NCBI GenBank assembly: GCA_002104985.1
Contig: MCGO01000147.1
Span: forward strand, 1 to 64,000
Reading direction: 5' to 3'
Length of the DNA: 64,000 nucleotides
Source: Rhizoclosmatium globosum
Taxonomy: Eukaryota > Chytridiomycota > Chytridiomycetes > Chytridiales > Chytriomycetaceae
Below, in pieces: positions 45,907-58,960 of this stretch (position 1 is its first letter; each line of letters starts with the position of its first letter). The position numbers were made by a program, and so were the translations under genes. The notes below the pieces were generated by a model that worked only from the letters and a program-made list of their open reading frames with translations, was not told the origin of the DNA and searched no databases.

Positions 45907-47372
45907 TTATTCAAGGTTTTCGACTCCAACATCTTCGATTTTGTCCGCCAGTGACACTTCTACAAAGTACGATAAGAGCATGAGATCAAAAAAACGCCAG
46001 TGTGGTGCCATAGCGTCGCGGTCAGTTTCTGGAACACTCACGAGGTTAGTTGATATGATTGAAATCGAATCTTCGACTCACTCAAAAATAGAAGCAGTTC
46101 CATCATAGATCCAATTAGACATAAGCTGATTTGTAGTGGCAACGGGTAGTCATCTCTTTCAAACGACAACTTATTCAACTCCTTGACCAGATTGCACAGT
46201 GTTTTCAGACAGCCGCCAACCAACCGATCTGGAGAAAATTCCCCCGCACGAGTGTATAAAGTGTCGTTACGCTTATCAACATGTAAGGCCCCCATAGCAT
46301 CCAACAATCCTGGTAAGTTTCTATTAGAGCGCGATGGGAGCTCATCCCATTTTCCCAACATAATTAGCAGCTCCCGTTTCAATAAGATCAAGCCAGCGTC
46401 AACCGATTCTCTGAATATTGCCATAGGCATTGTACCGAGATCAACAGGGAGAAGAAACATTTGTGACTGAATAACACTTTCAATGGAGACGGGCCGCGTG
46501 AGACCAAGGAAATTTGTTTGGCCTTTCTTAGTGGTGACAGCGTCTTTATACGTTGTTCCCACTTGCACCAGTACTTTATCCACACGCTGCCCTTGGCTAG
46601 TTGATAGCTTTGATTTACACAGTGGGTCCTTGGCAATCGTGTGGAGGCAAATGGAAGTTTGGGCAGCGCGCAGAAAAAAGACGAAGTCTGAGCCCCAGAA
46701 TACATGTCCTTGTCCCACGTGGGCTGATGAGTCCCGTATGATTGTGTACAGGAAGTAACAATAATTTGGAGCTTCCCGGAAATTTGGAATATCCTTCATG
46801 TATTGCGGCAGCTTATTCAAGTCAGCTGATACAGGCAAAAGTTTGCAGTTGAATTCGATGTAGTGTTTGGTGGCTAGCAAGAACTCAGAACAAATTGTTG
46901 ACGTGTGTTGCATCCTGTCTCGGTGGGATTCACTTTGACGTTTGATGGCTAAGATGTGGAAGGGGTTTGCACCACCAATTGCATGTGGGGGCGAGTCTGC
47001 CAAAGTACGAGCAAGCTTTGTTCTTTTATGGGAGGGAGTTTGGCTGTTAAAAACGGGACTTGTGGAACTTGCGACAGGTACAGTTGGTGGGGAGTGCATT
47101 TGAGACTGAGACTGAGACCGCTTGATTCCACTAGTTCGCACGTCTGAAGTTGTACTTTCGAATTCTTCTTGCGTTATCTGTATTCAGTGAATACATGAAG
47201 GACGTTCAACGTCAACGAAAGACAAAAGAATGTTTTCTGTTGAACAAACCTTATTCCAAGTCTCTAGTATAGCGGTAGCTTCTTCTCTGAACTCCGCAAA
47301 CTCATCAAACGTAGCATCTGCGTGTTGACCTCGAAGTTCTGAAAATGATGGGAGTCTGGACAAATCAAACAT
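45907..47372 (-). CDS. unknown protein A, copy 2
   Basis: Exons 47372-47250, 47177-46082, 46028-45907, same structure as copy 1. Differs from copy 1 at a few residues (e.g. KLLPVS for KLSPVS, FRESVD for FRQSVD, LGKWDE for LEKWDE). Intact. Confidence 0.7.
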
Positions 47373-47561
47373 AGTTTTCTTCAGCTAATTTTGTTTATTT
47401 CATGACATAAAATATTGGTAAAGCAAACAGTCCAGATCCTGCACCAGTAGCTATGTGTGGCGTGCCAGCTCTCCTCCGGAGAATTGAGTCTGTACACAGG
47501 GAATCGCCCATGGATACGTTACCCGTACTATACCTCTGCATCTCCCCTTCCTTAGGGAGAA

Positions 47562-47978
47562 ATGGCAGACGCGCACACAAGGAGATGTCTGGCCATGCAG
47601 ACTGACCCCCGCGATCATCATGCAGGAAGCCGACAGAGCTCCAAGGTTCGATGTTGATGATTTCACGTTCTCTTCCGGAGGTTCCAGTTACACAGTGTTT
47701 CCAGATAATCTAGACGTACGTTAATTTAGTTGGCGTTGAGTTGTGAGGCGTGGACGTTGAAGGGACAGTGAAAATACCATCTCATCCTTCACATTTCAAC
47801 ACAGATACAAATACACACGCCGCTCAAATACGAAGACGCGTCAGTCAGTGCTAAGGATGGCTTTGATGAGTGTGTGAGGGTAAGAGTGAAAGTGGGGGGT
47901 TGGGAAGAACCTGTCAAAGCTCGTCGTTTCAGGAATGAGATGCAAGCAGAGCTGCAAACACTCGTCGAGCAGTTTTGA
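47562..47978 (+). pseudogene. small protein B, copy 2 (frameshifted)
   Basis: Five Cs (gacccccgcg) where unit 1 has four put exon 1 out of frame and reach a TGA soon after. A further extra A lies in the intron. Otherwise as copy 1. It is possible that the five-C form is ancestral and unit 1 is the altered one. Confidence 0.5.
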
Positions 47979-48900
47979 ATACTAAAGGATGGTTGGACTG
48001 TGTTGATACCTCAAGCCGAGAGGAGATAGGGAGCAGGAGAACGTCTGGTGGACTTTCGGTTTTTGTTCGAGACAATTGAAATTCTATATTATAAAATAAA
48101 TCGACGACAAACGCAACACTACTGTACAATAACCATCCAACTTTGACGTTAGGAGCTAATGTTGTAATTGTTTGTAAGAGTGGGTTGGTGTGAGTGATGC
48201 GTGGTCACAACAACGCACGATTGAAGTGGCAAGGAATAGAAACCAAAATCCATATCTTCCACGCCTTCATACTGTAGTTAATTATTGAAGGGGAAGTAAG
48301 AGTTTTAGAGGGGTGATTTATGTTCATAGTTTGCATACGTTTTTGTGATGGTTGTGGTTTCTCTAAGACCCAGAAAGACGACATAATATGGGTCAAAAAG
48401 TTCAATGTTTTGTGAAAAGAGACAATTGATTCAAGTATTCTATTCTTGAATAACGAATACAAACTACAGTAGGTCGCAACCAATGCCCAAAAACAAATCA
48501 ACGGTAAACGCAACACGACTGTACAACAACTATCCCAATTTGATGGTAGGAGCTAGAGTTGTAATGGTTTGTGGGTTTTTTGCGAGGGCTGTGGAGGCTC
48601 TCAAAGGCCAGTATGACGTGCAGAAGGACGACATAGTATGAACGCATGAGTCAGAGGATTCGGTGTGGTGTTTGTTTTCATTCCACGCCTAAATTGTCCG
48701 ATATTCTTCACTTAAGTTACAGAGTAGATTAATGTAACAGTAGCAACAATACAAGCCTTTCACAACAGTTTCCGCAACAACGTGGTATCATGCATGGCAA
48801 TCGATTCTTAAGGAAGTCATTTTGACATAGGCTCGATTAATTTAATCCTCGGTCAGTGCTTTCAATAAAGCCGATGGGTGGTTGGTTGAGGAATAGAGCG

Positions 48901-50630
48901 GGACAGAGTGCAAACTTGGCTCAATAATGATGGTAGACCAAACCGCTTGCTCTCATATAAGATCTTCTCAGGCAGTGGTGTTGATTGTTGCGGAGGTGCT
49001 GTGTTTGTTGATTAATGAGATTTGGATGAAGAAAAAAGGGAAGAGGGGAGACAAAAAATTCTGGTACAAAGCGGCTCCCACCTTAAACAACTCCAATTCA
49101 CCTCAACTTTCGCGTACCTTGCTTACGTAGTACTGAGGGGTAGTAACAGTTGGAATCCATCGAATTGGGTGGTTATTGATGTGTTTGATATGCATGATGC
49201 ATTCTGGAAGTCTTCAAATTGAGTCCAGAGTGTCCGTTACAACATCCAGTTAACTGAGACACAATTTGGAGATCCCTATTGTGAGTTCTGCGGATTTGCA
49301 TTTTTGAATTTGATGCTCATCACCACTTCCACCCGACTCCCCTCATCCCGCCAGACCATCAACGTATTGTCTTTGAGATACAACGACACCTTATTGGACA
49401 ATTTGCAAGACGTTAAGTCAGTGGTAGTTGCAGTCGCCATCCATCCCATAACCTTTCTTCCTCGCTCTCCAAATCCTCGCCAGCCCCAGACTTTATGCAT
49501 CCTTCTTCCATCCATTCATACCTCTCTCATACTCTGTTCCTTCTCTTCTTTGATGTATTTCTGACTCCACTGGACGCCCACTGAACTCAGAATAATGTCG
49601 TCCCCCAACTCCTTCTCTACCTAAACCCATTCAAAATCAGTCGTTGGACCAGCTCCCGTTCTCCATACTCCCGTGCGACAATGCTTTGAATTCGAAAGCA
49701 TTTGCGTTCAAGTCCAACGTATCTGCCATTTTCGTACCTTAGTCACCATAAGACTCAACGTAACACCCGCCTTCCCATCCATTACATCGGTGTCGAAACT
49801 TAATCATCCAATCGAAGTTGAAGCGATGTAAGGATGGCGGTGAACTTATTAAAGGCTGCGAATGAGATGAGGATAGGCGGTGGATCCAACATACAACAGT
49901 CATGCACGATCGTGCGAATTCGCACAGTAAGAATATACGGATACAATGACCTAATGGATAGTTGATCAAGTGCATAATATGGCGTAGTTGGAGCAGTGGT
50001 GGGTGGTGCGGATGGAACTGGCTCCTTCAATGACTAAACTCAAGAACGGCAATACGAAGAACGACATAGCAATCTTCGCATTCGTGTACAGTTCCACTTG
50101 AAATCGATGTGTGAGTGGCTGAACCAATACGCACGAATCCGAGCAATGACACTGGAATAGAGGACTGGGGATTACTGGAGCCTCGCCACGTGTTGGATGC
50201 AAGACAGAACACTCATCGTACGTGAACTGAATAGATTGCAACTGATGGTTGAGGTGCGATTGAGTTGGTGGTGTTGGTCCAGTTCGAGTTGGTTGACCAG
50301 TCCGAAAGTTTTGAGACGTCTTTCTTTAAACCAACATTGACTCAGGAACAACAAAGGTATGTTTTTATAATTATGAAAATCGTTGGTTAAGAGTTCAATT
50401 AGTGACGGGAAGACTGAATACATCATATGAGCACTCTATTCTCCTCGTCTCCAGCCGCACTGCACGAATACATCAATTCACGAGTATAGCCGTTCAGTTC
50501 GTACACGTGAAAAAGATTTAGAATCTTATTCGATCCGTTTGACTATTCCCGAATGAATTCCGACTTTCCATCCATCAATAAGTTTCATATACTCGAACAA
50601 GAATGCATCCATCCCAAGCACCATGTTCCA
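48901..50630. repeat. R repeat, copy R3
   Basis: Almost identical to R2 over its whole length; one small deletion near 50208 (agaacactc against agaaccactc). Confidence 0.85.
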
Positions 50631-50925
50631 GCTCGCAAATTCGATTTCTCGCTTAATTTCTTCTGGATTTAATAGCTCTCGTTCGCTCGCATTTGAGGCT
50701 CCTTGTAACTACCACTCTTTTTGGGACGGGCCGTCTGGTTGAGGCGTGAGGTGCGAGGTGCTCTCTATGTAAAAAAAGCATCACGCATTTCGCGAACGTC
50801 AAAGGATGCCGTGATGTTAACGCTAGAGGCTGAATAGGGAACAAGCTGGACACCTTCGTGTAGTCCTATTTCTGAGCGATTTTGTTGGGGTAAATCGTTT
50901 ACAATTTCAGAATTGATATCGTTTA

Positions 50926-52391
50926 TTATTCAAGGTTTTCGACTCCAACATCTTCGATTTTGTCCGCCAGTGACACTTCTACAAAGTACGATAAGAGCAT
51001 GAGATCAAAAAAACGCCAGTGTGGTGCCATAGCGTCGCGGTCAGTTTCTGGAACACTCACGAGGTTAGTTGATATGATTGAAATCGAATCTTCGACTCAC
51101 TCAAAAATAGAAGCAGTTCCATCATAGATCCAATTAGACATAAGCTGATTTGTAGTGGCAACGGGTAGTCATCTCTTTCAAACGACAACTTATTCAACTC
51201 CTTGACCAGATTGCACAGTGTTTTCAGACAGCCGCCAACCAACCGATCTGGAGAAAATTCCCCCGCACGAGTGTATAAAGTGTCGTTACGCTTATCAACA
51301 TGTAAGGCCCCCATAGCATCCAACAATCCTGGTAAGTTTCTATTAGAGCGCGATGGGAGCTCATCCCATTTTCCCAACATAATTAGCAGCTCCCGTTTCA
51401 ATAAGATCAAGCCAGCGTCAACCGATTCTCTGAATATTGCCATAGGCATTGTACCGAGATCAACAGGGAGAAGAAACATTTGTGACTGAATAACACTTTC
51501 AATGGAGACGGGCCGCGTGAGACCAAGGAAATTTGTTTGGCCTTTCTTAGTGGTGACAGCGTCTTTATACGTTGTTCCCACTTGCACCAGTACTTTATCC
51601 ACACGCTGCCCTTGGCTAGTTGATAGCTTTGATTTACACAGTGGGTCCTTGGCGATTGTGTGGAGGCAGATGGAAGTTTGGGCAGCGCGCAGAAAAAAGA
51701 CGAAGTCTGAGCCCCAGAATACATGTCCTTGTCCCACATGGGCTGATGAGTCCCGTATGATTGTGTACAGGAAGTAACAATAATTTGGAGCTTCCCGGAA
51801 ATTTGGAATATCCTTCATGTATTGCGGCAGCTTATTCAAGTCAGCTGATACAGGCAAAAGTTTGCAGTTGAATTCGATGTAGTGTTTGGTGGCTAGCAAG
51901 AACTCAGAACAAATTGTTGACGTGTGTTGCATCCTGTCTCGGTGGGATTCACTTTGACGTTTGATGGCTAAGATGTGGAAGGGGTTTGCACCACCAATTG
52001 CATGTGGGGGCGAGTCTGCCAAAGTACGAGCAAGCTTTGTTCTTTTATGGGAGGGAGTTTGGCTGTTAAAAACGGGACTTGTGGAACTTGCGACAGGTAC
52101 AGTTGGTGGGGAGTGCATTTGAGACTGAGACTGAGACCGCTTGATTCCACTAGTTCGCACGTCTGAAGTTGTACTTTCGAATTCTTCTTGCGTTATCTGT
52201 ATTCAGTGAATACATGAAGGACGTTCAACGTCAACGAAAGACAAAAGAATGTTTTCCGTTGAACAAACCTTATTCCAAGTCTCTAGTATAGCGGTAGCTT
52301 CTTCTCTGAACTCCGCAAACTCATCAAACGTAGCATCTGCGTGTTGACCTCGAAGTTCTGAAAATGATGGGAGTCTGGACAAATCAAACAT
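50926..52391 (-). CDS. unknown protein A, copy 3
   Basis: Exons 52391-52269, 52196-51101, 51047-50926. In the compared second-exon region the protein equals copy 2 although there are base changes near 51653-51670, which are synonymous. Intact. Confidence 0.7.
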
Positions 52392-52580
52392 AGTTTTCTT
52401 CAGCTAATTTTGTTTATTTCATGACATAAAATATTGGTAAAGCAAACAGTCCAGATCCTGCACCAGTAGCTATGTGTGGCGTGCCAGCTCTCCTCCGGAG
52501 AATTGAGTCTGTACACAGGGAATCGCCCATGGATACGTTACCCGTACTATACCTCTGCATCTCCCCTTCCTTAGGGAGAA

Positions 52581-52997
52581 ATGGCAGACGCGCACACAAG
52601 GAGATGTCTGGCCATGCAGACTGACCCCCGCGATCATCATGCAGGAAGCCGACAGAGCTCCAAGGTTCGATGTTGATGATTTCACGTTCTCTTCCGGAGG
52701 TTCCAGTTACACAGTGTTTCCAGATAATCTAGACGTACGTTAATTTAGTTGGCGTTGAGTTGTGAGGCGTGGACGTTGAAGGGACAGTGAAAATACCATC
52801 TCATCCTTCACATTTCAACACAGATACAAATACACACGCCGCTCAAATACGAAGACGCGTCAGTCAGTGCTAAGGATGGCTTTGATGAGTGTGTGAGGGT
52901 AAGAGTGAAAGTGGGGGGTTGGGAAGAACCTGTCAAAGCTCGTCGTTTCAGGAATGAGATGCAAGCAGAGCTGCAAACACTCGTCGAGCAGTTTTGA
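52581..52997 (+). pseudogene. small protein B, copy 3 (frameshifted)
   Basis: Same five-C frameshift in exon 1 as copy 2. Confidence 0.5.
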
Positions 52998-53920
52998 ATA
53001 CTAAAGGATGGTTGGACTGTGTTGATACCTCAAGCCGAGAGGAGATAGGGAGCAGGAGAACGTCTGGTGGACTTTCGGTTTTTGTTCGAGACAATTGATA
53101 TTCTATATTATAAAATAAATCGACGACAAACGCGACACTACTGTACAATAACCATCCAACTTTGACGTTAGGAGCTAACGTTGTAATTGTTTGTAAGAGT
53201 GGGTTGGTGTGAGTGATGCATGGTCACAACAACGCACGATTGAAGTGGCAAGGAATAGAAACCAAAATCCATATCTTCCACGCCTTTATACTCTAGTTAA
53301 TTATTCAAGGGGAAGTAAGATTTTTAGAGGGGTGATTTATGTTCATAGTTTGCATATGTTTTTGTGATGGTTGTGGTTTCTCTAAGACCCAGAAAGACGA
53401 CATAATATGGGTCAAAAAGTTCAATGTTTTGTGAAAAGAGACAATTGATTCAAGTATTCTATTCTTGAATAACGAATACAAACTACAGTAGGTCGCAACC
53501 AATGCCCAAAAACAAATCAACGGTAAACGCAACACGACTGTACAACAACTATCCCAATTTGATGGTAGGAGCTAGAGTTGTAATGGTTTGTGGGTTTTTT
53601 GCGAGGGCTGTGGCGAGGCTCTCAAAGGCCAGTATGACGTGGAGAAGGACGACATAGTATGACCGCATGGGTCAGAGGATTCAGTGTGGTGTTTGTTTTC
53701 ATTCCACGCCTAAATTGTCCGATATTCTTCACTTAAGTTACAGAGTAGATTAATGTAACAGTAGCAACAATACAAGCCTTTCACAACAGTTTCCGCAACA
53801 AAGTGGTATCATGCATGGCAATCGATTCTTAAGGAAGTCATTTTGACATAGGCTCGATTCATTTAATCCTCGGTCAGTGGTTCAATAAAGCCAATGGTTG
53901 GTTGGTTGAGGAATAGAGCG

Positions 53921-55565
53921 GGACAGAGTGCAAACTTGGCTCAATAATGATGGAAGAACAAAACGCTTGCTCTCATATAAGATCTTCTCAGGCAGTGGTG
54001 TTGATTGTTGTGGAGGTGCTGTGTTTATTGATTAATGAGATTTGGATGAAGAAAAAAGGGAGAGGGGAGACAAAAAATTCTGGTACAAAGCGGCTCCCGG
54101 CTAAAACAACTCCAATCCACCTCAACTTTCGTGTACCTTGTTTAAGACGTCCGGAAGGGTAGGAACAGTTGGAATCCATCGAATTGGGTGGTTTTTGATG
54201 TGTTTGATATGTATGATGCATTCTGGAAGTCTTCAAATTGAGTCCAGAGTGTCCGTTACAACATCCAGTTAGCTGAGACACAATATGGAGATCTCTATTG
54301 TGAGTTCTACAAATTTGCATTTTTGAATTTGATGCTCATCACCACTTCCACCCGACTCCCCTCATCCCGCCAGACCATCAACGTATTGTCTTCGAGATAT
54401 AACGGCACCTTATTGGGCACTTTGCAAGACGTTAAGTCAGTGGTAGTTGCAGTCGCCATCCATCCCATAACCTTTCTTCCTCGCTCTCCAAATCCTCGCC
54501 AGCCCCAGACTTTATGCATCCTTCTTCCATCCATTCATACCTCTCTCATACTCTGTTTCTTCTCCTTTTTGATGTATTTCTGACTCCACTGGACGCCCAC
54601 TGAACTCAGAATAATGTCGTCCCCCAACTCCTTCTCTACCTCAACCCATTCAAAATCAGTCGTTGGACCAGCCCCCATTCTCCATATCCCCGTACGATAA
54701 TATTTCGAATACGAACACTTTTTCGTTCAAGTCAACGTATTTTCCAATCTAGAACTCATCATACTTGGTCACCGAAAGACTCAACACAACAGACGCCTTC
54801 CCATCCATTACATTAGTGTCGAAACTTGATCGTTCAATCAAAGTTGAAGCGATGCGATTATCACTGTGAACTTGTTCAATGCCGCGAATGAGACGATGTG
54901 TGATGGATCCAACATGCAACAGTCACGCTCGATCGCTCCAATTCGCACAGTAAGAATATACGGATACAATGAACTATTGTATAGATAATCAAGTGCGTAA
55001 TATGGCGTAGTTGGAGCAGTGGTGGGTGGTGCGAATGGAACTGGCTCCTTCAATGACTGAACTCAAGAACGGCAATACGAAGGACGACATAGCAATCTTC
55101 GAATTCATGTACAGTTCCACTTGATATCGATGTGTGAGTGGCTGAACCAATACGCACGAATCCGAGCAATGACACTGGAATAGAGAATAGTTCAGTACTG
55201 GAGACTCGCCACGTGTTGGATTCGAGATAGAACACTCATCGTACGTTGACTGAATAGATTGGAATAGATGGCTGAGGTGCGATTGAGTTGGTGGTGTTGG
55301 TCCAGTTCGAGTTGGTTGACCAGTCCGAAAGTTTTGAGGCATCTTTCTTTGAACCAACATTGAATCAGGAACAACAAAGGTATGTTTTTATAATTATGAA
55401 AATCGTTGGTTAAGAGTTCAATTAGTGACGGGAAGACTGAATACATCATATGAGCACTCTATTCTCCTCGTCTCCAGCCGCCCTGCACGAATACATCAAT
55501 TCACGAGTATAGCCGTTCAGTTTGTGCACGTGAAAAAGACTGCGAATTTTATTCGATCCGATTGA
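53921..55565. repeat. R repeat, copy R4 (terminal)
   Basis: Left half resembles R2/R3; right half (from about 54650) resembles R1 (cagcccccattctccatatcccc, and gtttgtgcacgtgaaaaagactgcg near 55520). Not followed by a gene A copy: beyond 55565 only about 160 bases of diverged gene-A-side sequence remain. Confidence 0.8.
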
Positions 55566-56560
55566 CTATTCTAGAATGAATCGCGGACTTTCCATCCATC
55601 AATGCCTTTCATACTCGGACAAGAATGCATCCATCCTCAGCATTATATTCCACCTTGCAAGTTCGATTTCTCGCTTAATTTCTTCTGGATTCAATACCTC
55701 TTGTTCGCTCGCATTTGATGCTCCGTGTAACTACCGCTCAGGCATAATTTATATTTCGCGTGTCTGATTTGAATCAGTGCACTGCTATATTTCATACTTG
55801 GAGGTAACATTTTGAAATCGACGAATTCAATCTCACATTCTGCAAATGAAGACATTTCCTAGAACGAGGCGATACATCTCAGACACTGCTCTACATGTCT
55901 TGTTTTTGAGCTTTGTCGTGGATTGCGACGAAGTCGTTACGTCCGTTGCTTCTTTCTTTCTATTCGGAATATATTCCATCGCAGTTTAAGCCGATGCAAA
56001 AAAGGGAGCCCAACATTATTGCGGCACATGAACGACTTCAGTTATGATTTGAGATTATAAGAGAGTGCAAGAAGTCATGGATCAAGAAGAAATGATGACA
56101 AGAAATCGCCAAACATGTTTCTCGCGGTAACGGTAGTTTTCACTGTATGGAATTCTTTGAACGGTTGGTCTACCAGACATGCGATGAAGGCATGATCGAC
56201 TGTGCGAATTTGTGGACTGGATTTGCTGAATCAAATTGATGGCTCTGCAAATGAAATGAAGCACGAAACTTTGGTGTGAAAGTAAGGCATATTATTTTGG
56301 ACAAAAGCAACACGTAAAACAACCATAGCATTACAACAATCCCACTTCTAAGGTTCTCGGATCATAATACCAATACAACAAAACCCGTCCCAAGCACAAC
56401 AGCCATACCACATCAGTCACGTTTCTCCCACCGCTTTCTTTTTGTTTCATCATTTGAATTAGAGCCAAAAGGGAGCTCATTAATATACCCGCAAAGGGTT
56501 CTTCCAAACCAAACCACACTCGTAATGTTACCTTGAATAAGTCAAATGGATCTCGTCACC
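55566..56560. other. intergenic, no intact gene seen
   Basis: The first ~160 bases are a diverged remnant of the sequence downstream of gene A (as 40520-40660). The remainder has only short frames. From about 56420 it matches 35940-36050. Confidence 0.4.
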
Positions 56561-56619
56561 AACCAAATCTCGTAATCAAACCAGAGCTCATAACCCACTA
56601 AACACTAAACATCCAACGG

Positions 56620-56782
56620 AGCTCATTAGTCAAAGGGATCTCATTTCCAACAGGATCTCATTCCCCACAGGATCTCATAAGCCAACAGGATCTCATCGCC
56701 AACGGGATCTCATAAACCAACAGGATCTCATACGTCAACTGCACACCCAGTCAACAAAATACCATCATGGGATCTCATGAGC
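56620..56782. repeat. GGATCTCAT minisatellite, 6 units
   Basis: Six tandem 17-18-base units (plus an isolated tgggatctcat) beyond the 3' end of RRSAR copy 4; the copy 3 flank has three. Confidence 0.78.
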
Positions 56783-56826
56783 CTAACCAACAGAATCTTC
56801 AAACTCGACATGGCCACATACTTCTT

Positions 56827-57913
56827 TCAAGGACGTCCGTTCAATTCAGCAAGTCTTGCCGATCGTCGAGGAACTTGGGCCTGTTGCGACGCGATTCTTG
56901 CACTTCGTCTTGGTGGTTCGTTCTCAATCTTGACTGAAGCTGCCTTCTTCTTCTTTGGAACATTCACAGCGACTGGGACAACGACTGGAAGAGCAACTTC
57001 AACAACTTCTTCTTCCAACGCGACTTCGACCTCGGCAACCTCAATCTCAACAGCGACTTCAATCTCCTCTTCAGCATCGGCAGTGAACACGTGACGTAAC
57101 CCGCTTGGACCTTGCACCTGAAACTTTGTTTTGTGGTCTGCGTGGTCTTTAGAGTTCCTACGTAGCGGCAGAAGTGCATTCTCGAGAATAACACGCGTGG
57201 CAACCAAGAATCTGGTGAACTTTCGTTGTCTGGGTGTGTTGGTCTTTGTTTGGCGTTTTGCCTTGGTTGGTTTGGGTCTAATTTGGAAGAGTTGGCGGGT
57301 AACTGGAGCTGGACCTGGAGCAGGAACTGGACATGTTGCACGTGGAACTGGTGTTGTGCGTGGTGCTGGACCGGGAGGTGGACCATACATTCGGCGGCCT
57401 GACATGGGAGCTCTGGCAACTGGGGCAACTTCGACATCTTCGGGAACAACAAGAGTGGGGCTTGGGACTGGAGCTCGTACGAAATCAAATGGACCATCTG
57501 TGTGTTTTGTAATAAAGTTTAGATATTTTGACTGAGAGGAAATGGGAGAGTCGGAGAATAAACAGCAACGAGAATCACTCACACTCAATTCGGGGTCGTT
57601 CAGGAAGGGGTTGGGCTTCGGCCGCTGCAGCAATCAAAGTGTCAAATGAATCGGAACCTGAACCAGAAATGTTAGTTTGGTTAGTTTGTTCCTCAGCCAT
57701 AGCAAGGAGAAGGAGGTCAAATCCAGCCAAAGAAGACGATGAAACAACAGGAATATCGGAAAGAGCGCTTTTGGGGACAGGGACCCCGGGGGTAACAAAT
57801 GTGTTTGAGGACACTATTAGGGGCGGTGAAACGATTAGTATTCGGTTTAATAAAGGGTGAATGCGGGATGGTAGTGATAATAAAAGAGGTGAATGTGAGG
57901 TAGAGGGATCCAT
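56827..57913 (-). CDS. RRSAR-motif family gene, copy 4
   Basis: Near-twin of copy 3: exons 57913-57583 and 57497-56827, 333 residues, same ATG in the leader and same C-terminal RRSAR pair. Six residues of the Pro-rich part are missing relative to copy 3, and there are scattered substitutions (e.g. CPVPAPGPAPV for the longer Pro/Ala stretch). Lies about 20.5 kb to the right of copy 3 in the same orientation, with the whole R/A/B array between them. Confidence 0.62.
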
Positions 57914-58110
57914 TGGTGATGACAATGACAGGCTGTGATGAAGCCGTTTGTAGTGTGACTGACATGATGGTTTGATGAACACCCGCAATCCAGATCGCCA
58001 AGCGAACCAGTGAGCGCGTAGGAAGGGTCCAATCCAATCATTCACAGCGTGGTAATGGTTACGTATTCACAACGGTAAAGCGGGGTGAGAGGGAATGTAC
58101 ATACTATTTG
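57914..58110 (-). promoter_or_regulatory. RRSAR family leader, copy 4
   Basis: Same leader blocks as copy 3 (gcggggtgagagggaatgtacata, agaaagaaaaaaaagg). Confidence 0.55.
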
Positions 58111-58960
58111 TTAGAAAGAAAAAAAAGGGACTTTCGCACACGCGTTTGTCCGAAATGCAAAATCTGACAATTCTGACACCCTGTCAATCGACAAGATTGC
58201 TTCAGATAGGCCTTTATTGGAATAGAAGAATGAAGAATACGGAACATCCTCTTCTCAAAGACAATCGTCACAAAAACACTTGGGCACTTTCAAACTTGAA
58301 AACGGGTACCGCGTTTCATGGCTGAAGAAAGGTCATAAATGAAATTATGGGATATTTCGTGAATGCAAAACAGCGTCAAAACTAACTACAAAATGTCTGT
58401 AACGGTGAAAATTAGATACGGTGTGGTGAATTGAAACTTATCATCACATTTGCAAATGTTCCTCCAGCCGCCTGTTCCAATCCATATCCAACCATTATAG
58501 TACTGAATTTGTGCTTGAACTCAGCGTAGACTTCTGTGGTTATTAAATTATAATGCTTAGGAGCAGAAGTGTTGGCTGTCTTATATCGGCGTACTCGGCT
58601 TCAACTCTTCTTCAATTCGAGACAACCAAAGCCTCATTCTTCATCCCTATCATCCTCTCTCATCATTTAGTCACAGTCTTTTCTCGACGCCGTTACAATC
58701 TATGAAAGACATACCGGTAGTCGTCGACCATCCTCCCAGAAATCCCATTTTGTTTTTTTCCCATTTTTGATTCCACCTTTTGTCGAGGCGAAGATGGCTG
58801 TGATTGCTGTCTTGCAATACATATCTTGATACAGGTGTGATGATATGTTGGGTCAACTCCGTCGGTTCTGTGATTAAGTTGATAGAGAAGTAGAAGGGAC
58901 AAGCAAACTTATCTGAATATCTTCATCATGATGAAAGAGAAACTGCTCGCTCCTGTATTC
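58111..58960. other. intergenic, no gene seen
   Basis: First ~110 bases match 37580-37690 (upstream of copy 3), then unique sequence with short frames only. Confidence 0.35.

Larger units (their letters stand above)
38801..53920. repeat. tandem array of three ~5.0-kb units (R + A + B)
   Basis: Gene A starts at 42355, 47372 and 52391 and gene B at 42545, 47562 and 52581, i.e. offsets of 5017 and 5019 bases. Units are about 38801-43880, 43881-48900 and 48901-53920, followed by a terminal R copy. Confidence 0.92.
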
